Notes: generated by a model not told the origin, from the sequence alone. Positions 1-5,375 are shown, counted from the stretch's first letter. The stretch: DNA of 5,375 nt from an uncultured Porphyromonas sp. (GCF_934359325.1 NZ_CAKRLH010000106.1:1-5375), one strand, 5' to 3'. Translations and numbers: made by a program.

Positions 1-444
1 CGCGCCCACCCGAAGACCCTCTTTGCCACCCACTACCATGAGCTGAATGAGCTGGAGGGGGTGCTGCCGAGGATCCGGAACTACAATGTCTCCGTGAAGG
101 AGGCGGACGGGAAGGTGATCTTCCTGAGGAAGCTGGTGCCGGGCGGCTGCGAGCACAGCTTCGGTATCCATGTGGCGCGCATGGCGGGGATGCCCCGTGA
201 GATCGTCACCCGGGCGGAGGAGATCCTGAGTCAGCTGGAGAGCAAGGCGGGAGACACCGCCCTACCATCCGTCAGTGCCGACGAGACGACCGACGGACCG
301 ATGAAGCTCAGCTTCTTCCAGCTGGACGACCCGACCCTCTCCGCCATTCGCGACGAGATCAAGGGGCTCGACATCGACAACCTCACCCCCCTCGAGGCAC
401 TCAATAAGCTCTCCGACATCCGCCGCCTGATCGGGATGAAGTGA
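1..444 (+). CDS. mutS: DNA mismatch repair protein MutS, C-terminal part (5' end outside window)
   Basis: MutS is the cytoplasmic ATPase that recognises mismatched bases and recruits MutL. Only the last 147 residues are present; the frame is open from base 1, so the gene begins to the left of the window. The fragment opens in the ATPase domain (domain V) with the signature FATHYHEL at about fragment residues 8-15. It continues with the conserved run [13 protein letters not shown], then [16 protein letters not shown], then the helix [11 protein letters not shown], all typical of MutS dimerisation and ATPase-domain ends. A short variable linker (about residues 81-100) leads to a final segment, SFFQLDDP followed by [22 protein letters not shown], characteristic of Bacteroidetes MutS tails. 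It ends in TGA at 442-444. No clear terminator follows; the next gene has its own promoter-like motif. The identification is firm; upstream domains cannot be judged. Confidence 0.96.
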   Translation, partial: RAHPKTLFATHYHELNELEGVLPRIRNYNVSVKEADGKVIFLRKLVPGGCEHSFGIHVARMAGMPREIVTRAEEILSQLESKAGDTALPSVSADETTDGPMKLSFFQLDDPTLSAIRDEIKGLDIDNLTPLEALNKLSDIRRLIGMK

Positions 445-484
445 CCACAGCCGGTCAGTAGAACCGAAACGAGTAAAAAAGTGG

Positions 485-492
485 TAACTTTG
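485..492 (+). promoter_or_regulatory. Bacteroidetes-type -7 promoter motif upstream of kbl
   Basis: The sequence TAACTTTG matches the Bacteroidetes primary sigma factor -7 consensus TAnnTTTG exactly. It lies in the 114-base gap between mutS and kbl. A start of transcription a few bases downstream would give a leader of about 60 bases before the kbl ATG at 559. I see no good -33 TTG at the expected spacing, so the call rests on the -7 element and its position. The leader is A/C-rich with no strong Shine-Dalgarno. Confidence 0.6.
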
Positions 493-558
493 GGGGACTT
501 GTAAAAGCGAACCCTATAGTAGAAGACACTCTTAATCATCTATACACAATCACAATCT

Positions 559-1758
559 ATGTACGACAAGTATAAGAAGCACCTCGAGGAGACTCTCCAG
601 GCGATCAAGGATGCCGGCACTTACAAGCGTGAGCGCCTCATCACCAGCAAGCAGAGCTCTGCCATCACCGTGGACCAGAATGGCAAGGAGATCCACGCAC
701 TCAACTTCTGCGCCAATAACTACCTCGGTCTCGCTGACGATCAGCGACTGATCGATGCCGCAGAGAAGATGATGGCTCGCCGTGGCTTCGGTATGTCCTC
801 CGTCCGCTTCATCTGCGGTACTCAGGATGTGCATCTGGAGCTGGAGAAGGCGATCTCTCGCTACTTCGGCACCGAGGACACGATCCTCTACGCTGCCTGC
901 TTCGACGCCAATGGCGGTCTCTTCGGCTCCCTCCTCACCGATGAGGATGCGATCATCTCCGACCAGCTCAATCACGCCTCCATCATCGATGGCGTCCGTC
1001 TCTGCAAGGCTAAGCGCTACCGCTACCTCAATGGCGACATGGCCGACCTGGAGGAGAAGCTCAAGGAGGCACAGGCACAGCGCTTCCGTATCATCGCCAC
1101 GGACGGCGTCTTCTCTATGGACGGTAACGTCGCTCCGCTCGACAAGATCTGCGAGCTGGCTGAGAAGTACGATGCTATGGTGATGGTGGACGAGAGCCAC
1201 TCCGCCGGCGTGGTCGGCAAGACCGGTCGCGGTGTCACCGAGCAGTATGGCGTGCGTGGTAAGGTGGAGATCATCACCGGTACCCTCGGCAAGGCCTTCG
1301 GTGGCGCTGTCGGTGGCTTCACCACCGGTAAGAAGGAGATCATCGAGCTTCTCCGCCAGACCTCACGTCCCTACCTCTTCTCCAACTCTCTCCCCCCCTC
1401 TCTCGTCGGTGCCGGCATCGAGACCTTCCGCATCCTCGAGGAGTCGACGGAGCTCCACGACCGTCTGATGGACAATGTCGCCTACTTCCAGGAGAAGATC
1501 AAGAAGCTCGGCTTCGACCTGCTCCCCACGCAGAGTGCCATCGTTGCCGTGATGATCTACGATGCTGCCAAGGCAGCTGAGTTCGCTGCCCGCATGCAGG
1601 AGGAGGGCATCTTCGTCACCGGCTTCAGCTACCCGGTGGTGCCGAAGGACAAGGCACGCATCCGCGTACAGCTCTCTGCTGCTCACACCCACGAGCAGAT
1701 CGACCGCTGCATCGCCGCCTTCGATAAGATCGGCCACGACCTCGGCATCCTGAAGTAA
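559..1758 (+). CDS. kbl: Glycine C-acetyltransferase (2-amino-3-ketobutyrate CoA ligase)
   Basis: This PLP enzyme of the alpha-oxoamine synthase family cleaves 2-amino-3-ketobutyrate with CoA to glycine and acetyl-CoA, the second step of threonine breakdown through threonine dehydrogenase. The 399-residue length matches E. coli Kbl (about 398). Visible landmarks are SVRFICGTQD (residues 81-90), CFDANGG (114-120), NHASIIDGVRLCKAKRYRY (138-156), FSMDGN (185-190), DESHSAG (211-217, with the cofactor-binding Asp211 and His214) and GTLGKAFGG (241-249), in which Lys245 is the expected Schiff-base lysine. RPYLFSNSLPP (270-280) and VTGFSYPVVPK (353-363) follow the Kbl pattern rather than those of serine palmitoyltransferase, BioF or HemA. 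The ATG at 559 fits family N-termini; the leader has no obvious Shine-Dalgarno, as is usual in Bacteroidetes. No threonine dehydrogenase gene is adjacent. The gene stands alone between its own promoter motif and a 3' hairpin. Confidence 0.96.
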   Translation: MYDKYKKHLEETLQAIKDAGTYKRERLITSKQSSAITVDQNGKEIHALNFCANNYLGLADDQRLIDAAEKMMARRGFGMSSVRFICGTQDVHLELEKAISRYFGTEDTILYAACFDANGGLFGSLLTDEDAIISDQLNHASIIDGVRLCKAKRYRYLNGDMADLEEKLKEAQAQRFRIIATDGVFSMDGNVAPLDKICELAEKYDAMVMVDESHSAGVVGKTGRGVTEQYGVRGKVEIITGTLGKAFGGAVGGFTTGKKEIIELLRQTSRPYLFSNSLPPSLVGAGIETFRILEESTELHDRLMDNVAYFQEKIKKLGFDLLPTQSAIVAVMIYDAAKAAEFAARMQEEGIFVTGFSYPVVPKDKARIRVQLSAAHTHEQIDRCIAAFDKIGHDLGILK

Positions 1759-1780
1759 GCCCGATAGGACGAGTATATAC

Positions 1781-1818
1781 GTAAGGCGCAGGGATCGCTT
1801 GTGATCCCTGCGCCTTAC
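1781..1818 (+). terminator. Strong GC-rich hairpin after kbl, probable terminator
   Basis: A perfect 16-bp stem (left arm 1781-1796 beginning GTAAGGCGCA, right arm 1803-1818) encloses a 6-base loop GCTTGT. It starts 22 bases after the kbl stop. The position and stability suggest transcription termination or 3'-end protection of the kbl mRNA. No T-tract follows on the plus strand, so it is not a textbook Rho-independent terminator. Confidence 0.65.
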
Positions 1819-1853
1819 TGCGTCTCTGACGGCGACGTGCCGTGGGAGTCGAG

Positions 1854-1893
1854 TCTCGCCGAAGTCTAATACCGGTATTAGACTTCGGCGAGA
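1854..1893. repeat. Perfect 40-bp palindrome between kbl and the phosphatase gene
   Basis: Every base from 1854 to 1873 pairs with its partner from 1893 back to 1874, centred on ACCGGT (1871-1876). The half-site contains GCCGAAGTC and TAATACC. There is no spacer, so the DNA could form a cruciform, and RNA from either strand could form a stem of about 18 bp with a tetraloop. It lies about 20 bases upstream of the -7 motif at 1913, where a regulator or a transcript from kbl could meet it. No T-tract adjoins it. It could be an operator, a second terminator or mRNA-end hairpin, or a copy of a dispersed palindromic repeat; the sequence alone does not decide. Confidence 0.85.
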
Positions 1894-1912
1894 GGGGTCC
1901 GGCAGAATTGCT

Positions 1913-1920
1913 TAACTTTG
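1913..1920 (+). promoter_or_regulatory. Bacteroidetes-type -7 promoter motif upstream of the histidine phosphatase gene
   Basis: TAACTTTG is an exact match to TAnnTTTG and identical to the motif ahead of kbl. It lies 76 bases before the ATG at 1997. Transcription starting a few bases downstream would place the hairpin at 1942-1974 inside the leader. No convincing -33 TTG is seen at the usual distance; that region is occupied by the end of the 40-bp palindrome. Confidence 0.6.
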
Positions 1921-1941
1921 CCGCCCACAGAAGACAGATTA

Positions 1942-1974
1942 AGACCTTTGCAAAATGGTCTTTCGCAAAGGTCT
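1942..1974 (+). repeat. Inverted repeat / leader hairpin with competing internal repeat
   Basis: AGACCTTTGC (1942-1951) and GCAAAGGTCT (1965-1974) are perfect 10-bp inverted arms around a 13-base loop. The loop contains another GGTCT (1957-1961), which could pair with AGACC at 1942-1946 instead, giving two mutually exclusive folds. The element ends 22 bases before the phosphatase ATG and would be in its 5' leader if the -7 motif at 1913 is used. It could be a leader regulatory structure or a small relic with inverted ends from a mobile element. No T-tract follows, so it is unlikely to be a simple terminator. Confidence 0.7.
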
Positions 1975-1996
1975 CATATTAGGAAATTAGGATCCC

Positions 1997-2584
1997 ATGA
2001 GAGAGACCAAGATAGACTTCATCCGCCACACGCGGCTCTGCGGCGTGGACGGCTCCTTCTGCTACGGCGCATCCGACCTGGATGTGGCTGAGAGCTTCCG
2101 CGAGGAGGCGGAGAGCGTGAGGCGAGCCCTCAAGGGGCGTACCTACGATGCCACCTTCACCAGTCCGCTCCGGCGCGCCTGGAAGCTTGCCGCCTACTGC
2201 GGCTACGAGACGGCGACGGTGGACCCTCGACTGGCGGAGCGGAACTTCGGCGAGTGGGAGATGAGACCGTGGGACGAGCTCTACACGGAGATCCGTCGAC
2301 AGCCGGACCTGCTGCTCCTCGAGGAGCGAAATCCCGAGCTGGTGACCCCGCCCGGCGGGGAGAGCATCGTCGAGATGCGCCGCCGCGTCACCAGTCTTGT
2401 GGAGGAGGTCTGTCTCCATCCGGAGTGGGAGAGGGTAGCCTTCTTCTGCCACGGGGGTGTGGTCAATATCGGTCGGTGGATCAAGGGGGTGATCGACTTC
2501 TCTGATCTCTTCATCGACCTGCCCCACTACGGCAGCATCACCACCCTGAGCTTTGTGCCTGAGGAGCTGACCGTTGTCGAGTAA
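1997..2584 (+). CDS. Histidine phosphatase family protein, alpha-ribazole phosphatase (CobC)-like
   Basis: This 195-residue cytoplasmic protein belongs to the histidine phosphatase (phosphoglycerate mutase-like) superfamily, which works through a phosphohistidine intermediate. The catalytic set is visible: Arg10-His11 in FIRHT (nucleophile His11, with Thr in place of the usual Gly), Arg60 in TSPLRRA, Glu81 in LAERNFGEWE, and the second His152 in FFCHGG. The N-terminal pattern RHT...CYGASDLDV followed by SFREEA resembles Bacteroidetes proteins annotated as alpha-ribazole phosphatase (CobC), which removes the phosphate from alpha-ribazole 5'-phosphate in cobalamin nucleotide-loop assembly. No other cobalamin gene lies in the window, so the substrate is inferred and the general family call is safer. 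The ATG at 1997 places the RHT motif correctly; AGGAAATTAGGA upstream offers a modest ribosome site. It appears to be separately transcribed from kbl. Confidence 0.85.
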   Translation: MRETKIDFIRHTRLCGVDGSFCYGASDLDVAESFREEAESVRRALKGRTYDATFTSPLRRAWKLAAYCGYETATVDPRLAERNFGEWEMRPWDELYTEIRRQPDLLLLEERNPELVTPPGGESIVEMRRRVTSLVEEVCLHPEWERVAFFCHGGVVNIGRWIKGVIDFSDLFIDLPHYGSITTLSFVPEELTVVE

Positions 2585-2605
2585 GCGACACTTTTGGTAC
2601 CTTTA
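2574..2605 (+). promoter_or_regulatory. Possible weak Bacteroidetes promoter for the small protein-DUF1232 unit
   Basis: TTG at 2574-2576, inside the end of the phosphatase gene, is followed after 21 bases by TACCTTTA (2598-2605), which differs from TAnnTTTG only in the last base. The spacing suits a Bacteroidetes promoter and would give a leader of about 30 bases before the ATG at 2642. The match is imperfect. The short 57-base gap also allows read-through from the phosphatase gene. Confidence 0.3.
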
Positions 2606-2641
2606 CCTCATAGATCACCAATTTTAATCCAATGGGGAGAG

Positions 2642-2869
2642 ATGAGAAATAGATCCACAATACCCTGTCAGCCATGCAGCGCCGACTGCTGCTCGGCACA
2701 GCCATTCTTAGTCGGCGTGATCGTCGGTATCGCCGTACCCTGTATGGTGACGCTGCTGGTCGACCGCTGCCTACGGCGATCAGAGGAGAGAGACAGAGTG
2801 GTGTCCCAGCGGCACATGATGTATGACGACGGCTCTCTGGAGCCCGAGCTACTATCAGAGAGAGGATAA
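2642..2869 (+). CDS. Small Cys-rich single-pass membrane protein, family not recognised
   Basis: This is a 75-residue protein of unknown function. The N-terminus carries a Cys cluster, C9-x2-C12-x3-C16-C17. One hydrophobic segment follows (about residues 22-40, FLVGVIVGIAVP onward, including Cys34), then Cys43, a basic-rich stretch DRCLRRSEERDR (41-52) and an acidic tail. The positive charges after the segment predict a C-terminus in the cytoplasm and the Cys-bearing N-terminus outside. I chose the ATG at 2642, preceded by a purine-rich GGGGAGAG. The frame also extends to a TTG at 2594, but the extra 16 residues look like leader sequence. It ends four bases before the DUF1232 gene, so the two are very likely co-transcribed. 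The Cys pattern could bind a metal or form disulfides, but this is inference. That it is a real gene is likely, not certain. Confidence 0.6.
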   Translation: MRNRSTIPCQPCSADCCSAQPFLVGVIVGIAVPCMVTLLVDRCLRRSEERDRVVSQRHMMYDDGSLEPELLSERG

Positions 2870-2873
2870 AGGT

Positions 2874-3323
2874 ATGAAGAAGAGAAAGTTCCTAACCATC
2901 GGAGGACTCGTCGCCATCGCAAGAAGGCAGATGGGCAGTATGTCCGTGGAGGATGTCAAGAAGTATGGAAAGCACTTTAGTGAGCTTGGACTCCAGGAGA
3001 AGATCCGGGAGGTGGCACGGCTTGCCGGCGAGCAGATCCTGCTCCCGGTGCTGCGCCTGTGGTACGTCTTTCGCGCCGACAGCACCCCGGCTGTCCGCAA
3101 GGCTTACATAGCCGGCGCACTGGGGTACTTCATCCTGCCGGTCGACCTGATCCCCGACGCGCTGGGGTTCCTCGGCTTCTCCGATGACCTTGGCGTGGTG
3201 CTGATGATCACGAAGTGGGTCAGTGAGCTGATCACACCGGAGATCGAGGCGCAGGCGCAGGCGACCTACCGCAAGCTCACCCCCTGTCTTCGGTCAGCCG
3301 ATACCCGTCTGGTAACGAAGTAA
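2874..3323 (+). CDS. DUF1232 (YkvA-family) membrane protein
   Basis: This 149-residue protein contains the DUF1232 domain, whose biochemical role is not established. The domain spans about residues 56-115. It starts with LLPVLRLWYVFRADSTP, then the hydrophobic helix AYIAGALGYFILPVDLIPD (77-95), whose LPVDLIPD box is the family hallmark, and then GFLGFSDDLGVVLMI (98-112), with the usual Asp pair. The N-terminal 50 residues are basic and probably helical (KKRKF, then SVEDVKKYGKHFSELGLQEKIREVARL). The frame is open back to 2823, but the ATG at 2874 is preferred: AGAGAGG and AAAGG sit just ahead of it, and the upstream part overlaps the preceding gene in another frame. The four-base gap to the Cys-rich membrane protein suggests that the two products act at the same membrane. 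The 3' end converges on the minus-strand gene with 25 bases between them and no obvious hairpin. Confidence 0.88.
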   Translation: MKKRKFLTIGGLVAIARRQMGSMSVEDVKKYGKHFSELGLQEKIREVARLAGEQILLPVLRLWYVFRADSTPAVRKAYIAGALGYFILPVDLIPDALGFLGFSDDLGVVLMITKWVSELITPEIEAQAQATYRKLTPCLRSADTRLVTK

Positions 3324-3348
3324 GTCCACCTCTGCTGACAAGCCACTC

Positions 3349-3771
3349 TCAGTCCTCCCTCTGCCGACTGAAGGCGCGCGGGAGGATGAGATTGTCCGGT
3401 AGGTCGGTCTCCTCGCCGATGGACTGCCAGAGGAGACGCTTCACCGTCGCCGGCTCCCACCCCGCTATGCCGCAGCCGATGAGGGTGAGGTAAAAGGTGT
3501 TGTGCGGGTGCTGCCGCACATAGGCGACGAAGCGCTCGAGGCTCTCAGAGAGCTGCTCCTCCGTGACCCGGTGGTGTGAGGCATCGAGCGTCGGGATGGC
3601 GTAGGTCCTCCCCGAGGGGCCCTCACCCATGCCCCACTCGGCGCCAAAGCGCTCAAAGGCTTGCAGCGCCGCCCCGCCGCCGTGATGACCGAGGGTATTG
3701 GATCCAAAGACAAAGACCTCATCTGGACCGAGGGCGGTGATCAGGTCAGGGGTATATTTCTCACGATTCAT
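3349..3771 (-). CDS. A1S_2505-type (phage-associated, macro-domain-like) protein
   Basis: This 140-residue soluble protein matches the pattern of the family named after Acinetobacter A1S_2505, often annotated as a phage non-structural protein. Visible motifs are DEVFVFGSNTLGHHGGGAA (residues 17-35), FGAEWGMGEGPSGRTYAIPT (42-61), a helix with HPHNTFYLTLIGCGIAGW (88-105) and the C-terminal LPDNLILPRAF (124-134). The glycine-rich FGSN...GGGAA and the GCGxAG turn recall macro-domain-like ligand loops, so nucleotide or ADP-ribose binding is a reasonable guess, but no activity is established. The ATG at 3771 has AAAAAAGG on the minus strand just upstream (about 3781-3788). No other phage gene is near. 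A terminator-like hairpin lies about 20 bases upstream of the start, so the gene needs either read-through from the outer membrane protein gene or a promoter in the 3844-3878 segment. I see no clear TAnnTTTG there on the minus strand, only a TATACT. Confidence 0.8.
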   Translation of the reverse strand: MNREKYTPDLITALGPDEVFVFGSNTLGHHGGGAALQAFERFGAEWGMGEGPSGRTYAIPTLDASHHRVTEEQLSESLERFVAYVRQHPHNTFYLTLIGCGIAGWEPATVKRLLWQSIGEETDLPDNLILPRAFSRQRED

Positions 3772-3790
3772 AGGCTACGACCTTTTTTAG

Positions 3791-3843
3791 GATAAAAAAG
3801 AGCGCACTACGCTGGTCCCCGGGACCACACGTAATGCGCTCTT
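3791..3843 (-). terminator. Rho-independent terminator of the outer membrane protein gene
   Basis: Read on the minus strand, AAGAGCGCA (3843-3835) pairs with TGCGCTCTT (3806-3798). After one mismatch there are four further pairs (CGTA at 3830-3833 with TACG at 3808-3811), and an inner stem TGGTCCC/GGGACCA (3813-3819 with 3821-3827) caps the hairpin. On the minus strand the stem runs into CTTTTTTATC, a good T-tract. It begins about 35 bases after the stop of the outer membrane protein gene. The same hairpin would lie in the leader of the next minus-strand gene if that is transcribed from upstream. Confidence 0.85.
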
Positions 3844-3878
3844 CCTTATCTATTTGCGACTTATAGTATAATGAGGGG

Positions 3879-5375
3879 TCAGAAGCGGAACGTGAGTGAA
3901 GCGACCATCCTATCGGTCACCGTACTCATCGCCGCACCCTCAGAGGAGATGCCGGGAGCCACCACCTGACCTGACTGGTCCACTACCTCGCCCGCACCGG
4001 GGAAGGGGTAGACTCTCTCGGTAGCCTTGCCTCTCACGTAGGCGAGGTCGAGGGTGGTCCGACCGAAGAGTCGGCAGCCTACCCCCGCAGTGATGCTCTG
4101 GTAGCTGTCACGCATGACCGCATCGGTGATTGCACCGCTGGCGATATAGTCGTAGGCCATCACGTTGCCCTCCTGGGGGCGGATGCCCTCCGACTTAAGC
4201 CCTCCATCGGAGTAGCTGTAGCCGGCACGTAGGTAGAAGCCGCTCACAGGGCGGATCTCCAGACCGACGCGGTGGGTCATCTGACTGCCGTAGTCCTCCT
4301 TGAGAAACTGGTTGGCGTCCTGGAAGTCACCTCCCTGAAGGCGAGCAGAGCCAAGGTCGCGCCAGTTGAAGTCGTACGTCACCATACCGTAGCCACCGAG
4401 GAAGACCATCGCACTGGCGGTTAGGTCACCAGGAATGACCAGGTTGTAGGTATTGGTCATATCGTCTGTGCCATTGGTGTAGAGCGGTCTCGAGGCGCCA
4501 TTATCATCGGTCGCATTATTATTGTACCACTGGGTGGTGGTAGAGAAAACCTCATTGTAGCGACCAAATTGGGGCGTATTGTAGGAGATTCCGACACGAC
4601 CGAAGTCACCCACGGCAGCCATCAGACCAAACGTGGCACCGACAGTCCCGCCGGAGACGGTCAGGCTATTGCCGAGCTCGGTATAGTAGACCTGATCCTC
4701 GACATTATACTTAGGCTTGTAGGTGTAGTGGAAGTCCTCCCGATACATAGACGACCGTGCATAGGCTGAGGATGTAGTCCGGAGGGTGGCTCCGAAGTAG
4801 ACCTTGTCTGCCCAGCTGCCGCCGATGGTGAAGTCATACATCTTGCGAGACCCTTTCTCCGAGACATTGAGCCGTCCGGCATCCGGCTTGAGGTAGAGCC
4901 TATTGGGCTCTGCATACTTTTCCTCTACATCCTGGATGAGAGGGTTAGCAGGCGCAAAGGTGCCGGGGACATAGATATCCTCATGATTTGGTCTCCACTC
5001 GATAAAGCCTCCGTTGTACGCCATCGTGCCGAGGAAGTAGGGCGAGCTGGACAAGTTTGCCAGAGTATTATAGTGCGCACCGACGAGGGTCGCCTTATTG
5101 GCGATATACTCCGAGAGGCTGTACTCGGGAGCGACAGACCTCATCTCGTAGTCGCGGTCGTAGTCGTAGAGGGAGCTCATCGAGGCACCCAGGACCACTC
5201 TCCAGTCAGACGTGGCGAGGTAGGGATTAGAGATCGGGAAGATGATGCTGAGGTGGTCGAGGTTGCCGACCCACTTGCTCATATCAGCGCCCTCCTTGTC
5301 CTGCCAGTTGGTGGAGCTCTTGACGTGACCGACATTGAAGCCAAAGGTCACCTCGCTCGAGCGATAGAGCCCGAT
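3879..5375 (-). CDS. OmpP1/FadL-family outer membrane beta-barrel protein (5' end outside window)
   Basis: The last 498 residues of a large outer membrane protein are present; the frame is open to the right edge, so the signal peptide and start lie outside. A GTG at 5351 is internal, not the start: the frame continues upstream as IGLYRSSE, which in Bacteroidetes FadL/OmpP1 relatives directly follows an NPAG motif near the N-terminus of the mature protein. Alternating polar and hydrophobic beta-strands rich in Tyr, Gly and aromatic residues fill the sequence (for example YDFTIGGSWADKVYFGATL, and FYLRAGYSYSDGG near the C-terminal third). The chain ends in VASLTFRF; the terminal Phe is the usual signal for the BAM insertion machinery. 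FadL proteins move hydrophobic molecules such as long-chain fatty acids across the outer membrane; the substrate here is unknown. Transcription ends at the hairpin downstream. The loss of perhaps 50 or so residues is due to the window edge, not to truncation. Confidence 0.82.
   Translation of the reverse strand: MGLYRSSEVTFGFNVGHVKSSTNWQDKEGADMSKWVGNLDHLSIIFPISNPYLATSDWRVVLGASMSSLYDYDRDYEMRSVAPEYSLSEYIANKATLVGAHYNTLANLSSSPYFLGTMAYNGGFIEWRPNHEDIYVPGTFAPANPLIQDVEEKYAEPNRLYLKPDAGRLNVSEKGSRKMYDFTIGGSWADKVYFGATLRTTSSAYARSSMYREDFHYTYKPKYNVEDQVYYTELGNSLTVSGGTVGATFGLMAAVGDFGRVGISYNTPQFGRYNEVFSTTTQWYNNNATDDNGASRPLYTNGTDDMTNTYNLVIPGDLTASAMVFLGGYGMVTYDFNWRDLGSARLQGGDFQDANQFLKEDYGSQMTHRVGLEIRPVSGFYLRAGYSYSDGGLKSEGIRPQEGNVMAYDYIASGAITDAVMRDSYQSITAGVGCRLFGRTTLDLAYVRGKATERVYPFPGAGEVVDQSGQVVAPGISSEGAAMSTVTDRMVASLTFRF

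Noticed and set aside
448..467. Possible mutS terminator using CCGGT and ACCG
   Set aside because: Only four or five pairs can form and the T-tract is missing; too weak to call.
231..539. A minus-strand open frame over the mutS 3' end with a lipoprotein-like LLTGCG stretch
   Set aside because: Most of it is antisense to the conserved MutS tail, and the LLTGCG string comes from the reverse of the mutS stop region and the promoter area. No independent support.
550..1200. A 216-codon open frame on the minus strand inside kbl
   Set aside because: It lies fully opposite kbl, whose protein is unmistakable. The Leu/Val/Glu/Asp-rich product is what the reverse complement of CTC-, ATC- and GAG-rich coding DNA gives.
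1979..2527. A 182-codon minus-strand open frame opposite the phosphatase gene
   Set aside because: The plus-strand frame has all the catalytic motifs of the histidine phosphatase family; the antisense product resembles nothing.
2823..2873. Longer start for the DUF1232 protein
   Set aside because: It would overlap the preceding small gene by 47 bases and add 17 residues unlike the family; the ATG at 2874 has a better ribosome site.
2668..2922. A minus-strand open frame opposite the Cys-rich small protein
   Set aside because: It is Ser/Arg-rich without a clear domain and extends into the DUF1232 gene. The plus-strand frame has a membrane segment with charged flanks and tight spacing to the next gene.
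5349..5351. GTG as the start of the outer membrane protein
   Set aside because: The frame continues to the window edge with IGLYRSSE, a sequence expected inside this family, and no signal peptide follows the GTG.

Overview
The window looks like a chromosomal stretch from a GC-rich member of the Bacteroidales, most likely Porphyromonas or a close relative. The evidence is the Bacteroidetes-type MutS tail, two copies of the Bacteroidetes -7 promoter motif TAnnTTTG in intergenic DNA, leaders without a strong Shine-Dalgarno, and a FadL-like outer membrane protein of the type common in this group. Genus is an inference from gene style, not a proven assignment.

Left half, plus strand: the last 147 residues of the mismatch-repair ATPase MutS run in from the left edge. 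After a 114-base gap with a promoter-like TAACTTTG comes a complete kbl (glycine C-acetyltransferase / 2-amino-3-ketobutyrate CoA ligase), ending in a strong GC-rich hairpin. The 238-base gap after kbl (1759-1996) is the most structured non-coding DNA here. It holds, in order, a 16-bp-stem hairpin, a perfect 40-bp palindrome, a second TAACTTTG promoter motif, and a 10-bp-stem hairpin with a competing internal repeat that would lie in the 5' leader of the next gene. That gene encodes a CobC-like histidine phosphatase.

Middle, plus strand: a tight two-gene unit follows, with a 4-base gap. It encodes a 75-residue single-pass membrane protein with a Cys cluster at its N-terminus, not recognised from any family, and a DUF1232 (YkvA-type) membrane protein.

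Right half, minus strand: a small protein of the A1S_2505 type (phage-associated, macro-domain-like) converges on the DUF1232 gene with only 25 bases between them. Upstream of it is a Rho-independent terminator with a T-tract that ends a large OmpP1/FadL-family outer membrane beta-barrel gene. That gene runs off the right edge and lacks its N-terminus.

The genes look like ordinary housekeeping and envelope functions without one shared pathway. I see no CRISPR array, tRNA, rRNA, transposase or complete mobile element, and no convincing new multi-gene system. The items most worth following up are the stacked inverted repeats between kbl and the phosphatase gene, the Cys-rich small protein paired with DUF1232, and the hairpin placed just ahead of the A1S_2505-like gene.
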